The notes beneath the pieces are model-generated. The model was not told the DNA's origin. It saw only the letters and a list, made by a program, of their open reading frames with translations, and searched no databases. From positions 1-5,104 of the forward strand of contig DAHXMP010000233.1 of assembly GCA_027371665.1 (NCBI GenBank): a stretch of 5,104 bases of DNA, read 5' to 3'. Below are positions 1 through 5,104 of this stretch, piece after piece; position 1 is the stretch's first letter, and each line of letters begins with the position of its first letter. Made by a program: the position numbers and the translations under genes. Source of the DNA: Bacteroidota bacterium (GTDB lineage: Bacteria > Bacteroidota > Ignavibacteria > Kapaibacteriales > UBA2268).

Positions 1-720
1 GTTACAAGGATTACAATTTACTTTAAAACCTTCAGCACAGACGACATTGTTATTCCTTGTTAGTTCGACAACCACAGAATCAATTCCATCGGCAATGCAT
101 AATGAATCATTGATTGTGCCTTGCTGTGTGAAACCGCTGCCGTTTGCCGTTGAATCGGGTTTACCCGGCTTTTTAAATTTCAGTTGCCAGTTATTTGCAA
201 AACAAGTATCAATTGGATTGCTTGCGAGGGTATAACCACACTTATTACAGGTACAAGTGCTATTTGGATTAATCGGCATACTGATAATTACATTATTGCA
301 ATTAAAACCGTTATAGTTCAACGAATCGAGGACAGAATCGCAGGCAAAGAATTGTCCGTTTATTATTTTCCCGATTTTGAATTTCAAATTGAAACTGTCA
401 GTCGAAGGATAGCACAGGTCAATATAAAGAGAATCGCCTGAAAATAAGTTGCCGGTGAAAAATTCATAATTCTTTCCTCCTGCCTGACCGCTTGTCGTGT
501 CCCAGCCTGATTTATTAAAAGAAAATTTCATTGAATCGGGCTTGCTGCCTGTAAACTCGGCAGCGAGATTCAGGCTGTCATAATTGCAATCCGAATTGTT
601 TTTAATCGTAAAATTCCAGCATTTCTTGCCATTATTGCAGTAACTGCTGCCATGCTGAGCTTTTATGTTTTGTGTTACCTTAAAGCAACTGGAACAGGAA
701 TCACTGGGATTTGGTGCGAG
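1..720 (-). other. Cysteine-rich tandem-module region at the visible C-terminal end of the large protein
   Basis: Residues 953-1192 carry 16 cysteines (961, 964, 980, 986, 997, 1055, 1079, 1093, 1108, 1110, 1113, 1125, 1160, 1180, 1188, 1191), against only six in residues 1-952. Two diverged modules can be aligned by eye. The first has CSSC, KKCWNFTIK, GSKPDS, GDSLYIDLC, FFACDS and FNCN. The second has CTCNKC, NNWQLKFKK, PGKPDS, NDSLCI, VVCAEG and VNCNPC. The final CNPC may open a third module beyond the window. The DNA is about 39% GC by hand count, against about 33% for the adjacent 720 bases. A disulfide-stabilised, Ig-like or adhesive extracellular repeat is plausible, but the fold is not established. 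Confidence 0.6.
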
Positions 721-3576
721 AGTAATAATCTGGACTTTCAATATTTTCCCTTCACCTGGTAACAATTTTATTTTAAGTGAATCATCCTCAGTTATTACAG
801 TATCAACTTTGTCGTAATATTTATTTTCACGCCAGGGATATAATATAGAATCAAGCCAATGATTATCAGCCCCGAGTTCGTGTATTTGAAGAACATTTCC
901 ATCAAAATAGTATGGTGTTTTTCCATAATTAAATGGAATAATTATTTCTCGACATCCTAACCTTCGCCACCATAAGTCTTGCCAATATGTTGAATCCCTC
1001 CAGATATTTGTTGGACCTTTATAGACATAAATATAACCACCATTCACGGCATGGTCTTCATATTCTGATATGGTATAAAATTTCATACTTGAATCTATTG
1101 TACTATCCGGAAGCATATCAGAAGCGTGAATCAAAGGGTCTGTCCTTCGGTTCAGAATTCCGAAATATACAGTATCGCTTGTTAAATTTGAATCGTTTTT
1201 ATCTCTTAAAAAAGTAATATCGAAAAAAGATGAATCCCAATTTTCCGGTTGTGAATTCCAAGTTTTATAAACTTCGTCCCAGATTTTTCTTGTTCTTATA
1301 TTTGCCGGATTAAAATATTTCTCCATTAAATTTAATGAGCCTAAAAATTTTGGGTCCTGAATGTCCCAATACCTATACCCTTTAGCATACCATTCTGCCA
1401 ATCTAAGATTCAATAAAGTATCTCCAATCACACTTAATAGAGTATTTATTTTTGTTGTTACAATTCTCTGACTTTTTCTGCCAAGAAAAATTCTCGTAGA
1501 ATCGTGTCCGAGCGAATCCCACATTATATTAGCAGTATTAAGATAACTATCAATGCCGCTTGGGTCAGGATATGTAAGAAAATCACTTCCGATTTTATCA
1601 CTCAATAAAAGTTTTTTACTATCTCTTAAGGTTGTATCCGATTGTATCAAATCATCAAGATTATTATTACCTAATGAGGCCATTCCTAAATCCATTTCTC
1701 CGGTAATGGTCGGTATATCCATATTGCACCAATACATTAATCCTTTGGCACCAAGTATTAAATTTTCATAAGTCCATAACCTAGCTTCTTCGCCCGTCTT
1801 TGGTCTGCTATTCCACGCTTGAAATGTCAATGTATCAGGATTAGATTTCTGTTTTATCATATCAGTAGCAAACCAAAGATTAGCCCACCATGGCACATTA
1901 GTAAATAAAAAATCAGATTTTGTATAATAATTTTGATATAAATGTGTTTCAAATTGAAGTTGAGGGCTGCCACCAAAAGATTGATAAAGTTCAATTGAAT
2001 CCTGCGGCACCGGTAAAGGTAAATATTGGTCGCCGGATGGATTATTGTAATGTATCAGAAATGTTTCGTATAAAGAGTTTATTGTATCTTTTTGATGGCT
2101 GCTGCCATGTAGTGAATCATAAATATTTAAAGCTCTATATCCGTAAAAATAGCCAAAAACTTCAGGTACCGGTCCCATTCCATTAAAAGAAGAACATTTA
2201 ATAACCGGAGTTGCATTAATTGTTGAAAGTGCCATTGTGTTCCCCTTCCACACCTTTGAATAATCGAGAGCATATTCATACATTTTGGGATATTTTATTT
2301 CTGTTTCCGTTATGGCTAATCCATCAAGTAATTTGTTTGCATAACGGATAGTACTCCATTGAGGTATTAAAAATTCATCGCATATATAAAATCTATGTAA
2401 TCTAATTCCTCTATTATATGGAGTATTGGCTAATATAATGGTATCCATTGTGTGTTTAATAAATGGTTGAATTATTGTGTCAAGTTTTCCTGAAAATAAT
2501 TTTTTACTCCATGGCGTCATTAATTTAAACCAATCAATAGCAATATCATTTCTGCCATAATATTTTACTTCTATACCCAATTGATTAATAACTGTAATTG
2601 TATCATCATTGTCAATACTTCTTAATTTGGGATTAGTTTGAAATTTATCTGCATAAAAGAATGCTGAAATAGTTATATTTTTATTTGAACTACCCAAAGT
2701 ATCAATTGCTAACATTTTTCTCCTAATAACAAATATTGTACTATCAGGAGTTGAATCAATCTTAACTAAACCTCTTTCAATACCTCTAAAATCATTTTGG
2801 TTTCTGCCAAAGATTGAATCTATATTTGTAGGACTTGGAATACTGTCAAATTTTATATAATGTGTAACAGTATCATTTTTTAATTTATAAGGTATTTTTA
2901 TCGTAAGGATTGTGTCATTTGTTAGTGGAATGTTTTCAAGACTTCTTAAATTTGTTGAAACATACCACCTACTTCCATCTTTTTCAGAAACCTGGCATTC
3001 ATTATTATATAATTCTTTATTGGGCCAAGAATTATTTAATACTACAACAGATGGTAAACCAAGACCAGCTAATCGGCTTCTCTTTAAAATAAACCGATGA
3101 AAATTTACATCCGGGTAACTTGTACTATCTTTTAAAAATTCCGGATGACGATATAAAAATCCAAACACTGCACCTGTACTATCTTTGTATTTGGGAATAA
3201 AATTATTAGTATCAAGATTTAAAGTAGGTTCAAAATGTAATGATAATGCTTGGAGTGTATGAGAACCTTTCGCACCCCAGGTAAAATCTTGTTTCCTGTA
3301 TGTTATTCTCATATCATTTTTCCATTTATAAGAATAAACATTACGAGTTGCCGTAGCATCACCGCAATGAAGCAGATTAATTTTCATTGCCGAATCGAGT
3401 TGTCTCCCCAGAGTCCAAAAATTGATTCCTGTAACAAAGTGATTAAAGTTACGGTCAACAATGTTTGTATCATTAAAATTTAACGGAAGCGGTTGTGGGT
3501 CAAGAATATCTTGTGCAAACATTGACTGATAGAAAATGCCAGTTATTAAAACGAAATAAACAAATAGTGTTTTCAT
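1..3576 (-). CDS. Large secreted multidomain protein, glycoside-hydrolase-like core, C-terminus outside window (partial)
   Basis: This reading frame stays open for 1192 codons from the ATG at 3576-3574 to the window edge, so the true protein is longer. The start is fixed by an AGGAGG four bases upstream and by an immediate signal peptide: Lys at residue 3, a hydrophobic stretch, and probable cleavage after SMFA (near residue 21) before QD. Residues about 45-330 appear beta-rich. Residues 333-366 (Y340, G341, then IAIDWFKL and a KKLFSGKLD run) resemble the end of a carbohydrate-binding-type beta sandwich. Residues about 370-620 resemble a TIM-barrel hydrolase, with FYICDEF (D400, E401) and GAKGLMYW (609-616). 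A short beta domain ends in LLPGEGKILKV (938-948). Residues 953-1192 are Cys-rich and repetitive. The protein is probably extracellular. A glycosidase-like role is inferred from motif resemblance only; family and catalytic residues are not established. It is the second gene after the propeller gene, with 8 bases between them. Confidence 0.93.
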   Translation of the reverse strand, partial: MKTLFVYFVLITGIFYQSMFAQDILDPQPLPLNFNDTNIVDRNFNHFVTGINFWTLGRQLDSAMKINLLHCGDATATRNVYSYKWKNDMRITYRKQDFTWGAKGSHTLQALSLHFEPTLNLDTNNFIPKYKDSTGAVFGFLYRHPEFLKDSTSYPDVNFHRFILKRSRLAGLGLPSVVVLNNSWPNKELYNNECQVSEKDGSRWYVSTNLRSLENIPLTNDTILTIKIPYKLKNDTVTHYIKFDSIPSPTNIDSIFGRNQNDFRGIERGLVKIDSTPDSTIFVIRRKMLAIDTLGSSNKNITISAFFYADKFQTNPKLRSIDNDDTITVINQLGIEVKYYGRNDIAIDWFKLMTPWSKKLFSGKLDTIIQPFIKHTMDTIILANTPYNRGIRLHRFYICDEFLIPQWSTIRYANKLLDGLAITETEIKYPKMYEYALDYSKVWKGNTMALSTINATPVIKCSSFNGMGPVPEVFGYFYGYRALNIYDSLHGSSHQKDTINSLYETFLIHYNNPSGDQYLPLPVPQDSIELYQSFGGSPQLQFETHLYQNYYTKSDFLFTNVPWWANLWFATDMIKQKSNPDTLTFQAWNSRPKTGEEARLWTYENLILGAKGLMYWCNMDIPTITGEMDLGMASLGNNNLDDLIQSDTTLRDSKKLLLSDKIGSDFLTYPDPSGIDSYLNTANIMWDSLGHDSTRIFLGRKSQRIVTTKINTLLSVIGDTLLNLRLAEWYAKGYRYWDIQDPKFLGSLNLMEKYFNPANIRTRKIWDEVYKTWNSQPENWDSSFFDITFLRDKNDSNLTSDTVYFGILNRRTDPLIHASDMLPDSTIDSSMKFYTISEYEDHAVNGGYIYVYKGPTNIWRDSTYWQDLWWRRLGCREIIIPFNYGKTPYYFDGNVLQIHELGADNHWLDSILYPWRENKYYDKVDTVITEDDSLKIKLLPGEGKILKVQIITLAPNPSDSCSSCFKVTQNIKAQHGSSYCNNGKKCWNFTIKNNSDCNYDSLNLAAEFTGSKPDSMKFSFNKSGWDTTSGQAGGKNYEFFTGNLFSGDSLYIDLCYPSTDSFNLKFKIGKIINGQFFACDSVLDSLNYNGFNCNNVIISMPINPNSTCTCNKCGYTLASNPIDTCFANNWQLKFKKPGKPDSTANGSGFTQQGTINDSLCIADGIDSVVVELTRNNNVVCAEGFKVNCNPCN
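1717..2580 (-). other. Putative TIM-barrel, glycoside-hydrolase-like region of the large protein
   Basis: This covers residues about 333-620. The first part (I345-L352, an IAIDWFKL run) looks like the last strand of a carbohydrate-binding-like beta sandwich. Next, FYICDEF at 396-402 resembles the hydrophobic strand ending in Asp-Glu seen in several glycosidase-like barrels. PEVFGYFYGYRAL (471-483) and VPWWANLWFA (561-570) could be further strands and helices. GEEARLWTYENLILGAKGLMYW (595-616) matches the common helix then Gly-Ala-Lys-Gly then strand pattern near the end of such barrels. E401 is a candidate acid, but I cannot show that it is catalytic. The region could also be a non-catalytic homologue. 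Confidence 0.45.
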
Positions 3577-3580
3577 ATTG

Positions 3581-3586
3581 CCTCCT
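3581..3586 (-). promoter_or_regulatory. Shine-Dalgarno AGGAGG of the large gene, overlapping the upstream stop codon
   Basis: A perfect AGGAGG lies four bases before the ATG at 3576. Its first two bases are the last two of the propeller gene's TAG stop (3587-3585). A ribosome terminating on the first gene therefore sits on the initiation site of the second, which suggests translational coupling within one transcript. Confidence 0.85.
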
Positions 3587-4868
3587 ATTTGCTAACAATA
3601 ATTTTTTTGACATCAACTGAATTGCCAGAAACAAGTTTGATAAAATATATTCCGTTTACTATTTGAGAAATGTCCCAGTTAATTTGATGTTCGCCCTTTT
3701 CCCAATTATTATTAGATAAAATTTCGACTTCATTACCTTTAATATCTACGATGGATATTTTTATTTTTTGAAAATTATTAATATAAAAATCTATTAAAAA
3801 AATTGATTTTGATGGATTAGGATATACATTTAGAATTTGATTTTTTTCTTTTATGCTAACAATTTCTTTAACCGGGGTCAATTTATAAAAATCAACTAAT
3901 GTTGATTTACCTAATCCTTGTATAACAAAAAAGTTTGAATCAGGTGTAAATTTTACAAATTCTCCATTAATTTTAGATGTTTCAAATAAATTTCCTGTTT
4001 TAAAATTCCAAATATCAACTAACTCATTTGAATAAGTGCCGACAGATAAATAATTATCATTTGGAGATACTGCTATATCAAAAATGCTGCCATAAGAAGT
4101 AAATGTTTTATATAATTCTTTGGATTGAATGTTATAAGAATTTACTCCAAAATGCTTATTATCTGTATCCCCATATCCAGTTATGAAACTTTTCCCATCA
4201 TTTGAAAATGTTGCATAAAATGTACGACCTGCATAATTTAAACTATCTGTTATTATCGTTGAATCAGTTTGAATATTTATTAATCTACCCGGATTATAAT
4301 CAGCAGCAACTGCGATATAATAATCATCCGGTGAAAATTCAACCGACTGAGCAATTGGCATCTCGTTCCATTCGGTTGATTCCAAAAGTTTATATGTTTT
4401 CAATAATTGACCGGAGATTAAATCATAAATTGAAACTCCATCCAGTGCTCTTGTTGCTGCTATATACCTATTATTGTGTGATATTGTTGCATAATAATGA
4501 TAACCATCCGGTTTACCAACTATAATTGTTTTGATTGTATCCCATTTCATACTATCCCAAATCTTAACAATACCTTCATAACCAATACTGATAAGATAAT
4601 GACCATCGCTGGAATATTTAATTGAATAAACATAACTATCGCTTGCTCTGAATTCATTTAATAAACTTCCGTCTTCTAAATTATAAATTTTAATGAATCC
4701 ATCAGAACATGCCGTTGCTATGTATTTACTGTCAGGTGACACATCAATTCTATTAGCATCACAAGTTTCTTTTTGCCAAACAATACAAGAATCAATCGGT
4801 ATAATCTGACAAAACCCTGATTGCAACAATGCAATTAATAAAACAAAAGAAACAAATAACTTTTTCAT
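3585..4868 (-). CDS. Secreted WD40-type seven-bladed beta-propeller protein with T9SS C-terminal sorting domain
   Basis: This is a complete 427-residue protein. Residues 1-20 form a signal peptide (MKKLF, a hydrophobic core, then QSGFC before Q21). Phe before C20 makes a lipoprotein lipobox unlikely. Seven propeller-type repeats can be seen at about 37-64, 79-105, 124-152, 174-200, 215-247, 262-288 and 303-330. Each has a variant of 'SPDSKYIATACSDGFIKIYN', with the clearest WD-like ends at VKIWD (101-105) and VDIWN (284-288). The C-terminus (345-427) is a type IX secretion sorting domain. The product should cross the outer membrane by T9SS and be released or anchored at the surface. Propellers of this kind bind proteins or ligands; no enzymatic residues are apparent and the partner is unknown. 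The start is supported by GGGGAG six bases upstream. It is the first gene of a probable two-gene operon. Confidence 0.95.
   Translation of the reverse strand: MKKLFVSFVLLIALLQSGFCQIIPIDSCIVWQKETCDANRIDVSPDSKYIATACSDGFIKIYNLEDGSLLNEFRASDSYVYSIKYSSDGHYLISIGYEGIVKIWDSMKWDTIKTIIVGKPDGYHYYATISHNNRYIAATRALDGVSIYDLISGQLLKTYKLLESTEWNEMPIAQSVEFSPDDYYIAVAADYNPGRLINIQTDSTIITDSLNYAGRTFYATFSNDGKSFITGYGDTDNKHFGVNSYNIQSKELYKTFTSYGSIFDIAVSPNDNYLSVGTYSNELVDIWNFKTGNLFETSKINGEFVKFTPDSNFFVIQGLGKSTLVDFYKLTPVKEIVSIKEKNQILNVYPNPSKSIFLIDFYINNFQKIKISIVDIKGNEVEILSNNNWEKGEHQINWDISQIVNGIYFIKLVSGNSVDVKKIIVSK
3588..3836 (-). other. T9SS (Por) C-terminal sorting domain of the propeller protein
   Basis: Residues 345-427 show the usual order of a type A sorting domain: ILNVYPNPSKS at the start with the YPNP signature (349-352), a central beta strand IKISIVDIKGNEV (369-381), then INWDIS and NGIYFIKLVSG (405-415), and a basic, hydrophobic end KKIIVSK. 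Such domains direct a folded periplasmic protein to the type IX translocon and are normally removed on export. Confidence 0.93.
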
Positions 4869-4874
4869 TTTTTT

Positions 4875-4880
4875 CTCCCC
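4875..4880 (-). promoter_or_regulatory. Shine-Dalgarno (GGGGAG) of the propeller gene
   Basis: GGGGAG is followed by six A residues and the ATG at 4868. Purine content and spacing are good, and this supports the chosen start. Confidence 0.75.
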
Positions 4881-4911
4881 AGATTTATATAAGGAACATT
4901 TATTACAAATT

Positions 4912-4937
4912 AAAAAAGGGCATATTCACATACGCCC
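4912..4937 (-). terminator. Intrinsic (rho-independent) terminator upstream of the propeller gene
   Basis: Read on the minus strand, GGGCGTAT (4937-4930), a GTGA tetraloop (4929-4926) and ATATGCCC (4925-4918) form an eight-pair stem with one G-U wobble. Six U residues follow at once (4917-4912). GTGA is a GNRA-type loop. The hairpin ends 43 bases before the propeller ATG, so it terminates either an upstream transcript, a small RNA, or the operon's own leader (attenuation). There is no comparable T tract on the plus strand, so the orientation is clear. Confidence 0.85.
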
Positions 4938-4989
4938 TCTTATCAGGCACCGCTAAGCACCCTCCATCAAAGACATAGAGAATACGCCC
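4930..4989. repeat. Direct repeat of ATACGCCC (4930-4937 and 4982-4989)
   Basis: The same eight bases occur as one arm of the terminator stem and as part of one arm of the apical hairpin, 52 bases apart. On the minus-strand RNA both read GGGCGUAU. Each copy could therefore pair with either complementary arm, which allows alternative folds. Confidence 0.8.
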
Positions 4990-5044
4990 AAAATGGGCGT
5001 AACTCCTTTGTTCTTGATGGATAAAATAAGCGGTTTTGATAAGA
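4938..5044 (-). ncRNA. Long structured RNA element (small RNA or 5' leader), type not recognised
   Basis: The region folds on paper into one long interrupted hairpin made of four nested stems: 5044-5037 with 4945-4938 (eight pairs, TCTTATCA against TGATAAGA), 5034-5029 with 4954-4949 (ACCGCT/AGCGGT), 5020-5014 with 4970-4964 (CCATCAA/TTGATGG), and an apical stem 5001-4994 with 4990-4983 (TACGCCCA/TGGGCGTA, three-base loop). Nesting this regular over about 107 bases is very unlikely by chance. The closing stem abuts the terminator hairpin, which would place a small transcript's 3' end at about 4912. I recognise no known riboswitch core. The unpaired bubble of 8-9 bases between the second and third stems vaguely recalls 6S RNA, but the element is shorter than typical 6S. 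Alternatives are a palindromic mobile repeat or a structured 3' UTR of a gene beyond 5104. The strand is taken from the terminator. Confidence 0.55.
4983..5001. repeat. Perfect inverted repeat (8-base arms, 3-base loop)
   Basis: TACGCCCA, AAA, TGGGCGTA. This is the apical stem of the structured element. No T tract follows on either strand, so it is not itself a terminator. Confidence 0.85.
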
Positions 5045-5052
5045 GAACAAAA

Positions 5053-5068
5053 GCAAGCATACGCTTAC
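5053..5068 (-). repeat. Small hairpin upstream of the structured element
   Basis: On the minus strand GTAAGC, loop GTAT, GCTTGC form six pairs (one wobble), followed by TTTTGTT. It may be a weak terminator of a gene beyond the window or an extra 5' stem of the structured RNA. The rest of 5045-5104 is A/T-rich, with no gene or confident promoter visible. Confidence 0.35.
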
Positions 5069-5104
5069 TAATTATGTAAAATTTTATTTCTTTATAATTT
5101 TTTC

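Noticed and set aside
184..441. Plus-strand open frame of 85 codons
   Set aside because: It lies opposite the in-frame coding sequence of the large protein, has no ribosome binding site or recognisable product, and is best explained as an antisense shadow. The same applies to the other short plus-strand frames between 47 and 3483.
4202..4525. Plus-strand open frame of 107 codons
   Set aside because: It lies fully antisense to the well-supported propeller gene. Its composition (Leu, Tyr, His, Asn-rich) is what reversed AT-rich coding DNA gives, and no start signal is seen.
4806..4811. Lipoprotein lipobox in the propeller signal peptide (SGFC)
   Set aside because: Phe directly before the Cys does not fit the lipobox, and the sorting domain already explains surface delivery. 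Ordinary signal peptidase cleavage is preferred.
4885..4899. Tiny upstream open frame (ATG plus three codons and a stop) in the propeller leader
   Set aside because: It has no Shine-Dalgarno sequence and is only four codons long; it is expected by chance.
4880..4909. Bacteroidota-like promoter: TTTG (4909-4906), 18 bases, TAAATCTG (4887-4880), one mismatch to TAnnTTTG, minus strand
   Set aside because: A start about seven bases downstream would fall inside or after the GGGGAG ribosome binding site and give an almost leaderless message. The region is AT-rich enough for chance matches.
4918..5045. Integron attC site, CRISPR repeat or MITE as explanation of the palindromic region
   Set aside because: No RYYYAAC/GTTRRRY core sites, no regularly spaced repeats and no target-site duplication at the ends of the palindrome could be seen. 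A MITE cannot be fully excluded without genome-wide copies.
5071..5076. CATAAT as a possible -10 box for the structured RNA (minus strand)
   Set aside because: No -35-like hexamer is found 16-18 bases upstream, and such hexamers are common in this AT-rich stretch. The promoter position stays open.

Overview
The window is AT-rich. It looks like the genome of a member of the Bacteroidota/Ignavibacteria/Chlorobi (FCB) group. The main evidence is a secreted beta-propeller protein that ends in a recognisable type IX secretion (Por/T9SS) C-terminal sorting domain. Both proteins also have export signals ending in a small residue or Cys followed by Gln. Purine-rich Shine-Dalgarno sequences sit before both genes, which fits the Ignavibacteria/Chlorobi side better than classical Bacteroides. 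This placement is an inference from gene content; no marker gene is present.

All supported coding sequence is on the minus strand, so the layout reads from high to low coordinates. Positions 4869-5104 are non-coding. They hold a long, imperfectly paired RNA hairpin (about 4938-5044) followed directly by a textbook intrinsic terminator (4912-4937), and then a short leader with a strong ribosome binding site. Next comes a complete 427-residue secreted seven-bladed WD40-type propeller with a T9SS sorting domain (3585-4868). Its stop codon overlaps the Shine-Dalgarno of the second gene, a very large secreted protein (3576 down to 1) that is still open after 1192 codons and runs off the window.

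The large protein is the least understood part. After a signal peptide and beta-rich N-terminal regions, its middle resembles a TIM-barrel, glycoside-hydrolase-like enzyme, and a short beta domain follows. The last 240 visible residues are strikingly cysteine-rich, look like diverged tandem modules, and are encoded by DNA of higher GC content. The two genes are probably co-transcribed and translationally coupled, and both products are exported. One plausible picture is a cell-surface or secreted pair, with one large multidomain, possibly carbohydrate-active, protein and one propeller. The sequence does not prove a functional link.

The most interesting non-coding signal is the structured element in front of the operon. 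Its arms contain repeated copies of the same 8-mer, so the terminator stem could in principle be exchanged for an alternative pairing. It could be an attenuator, a free-standing small RNA, or the structured 3' end of a gene beyond position 5104.
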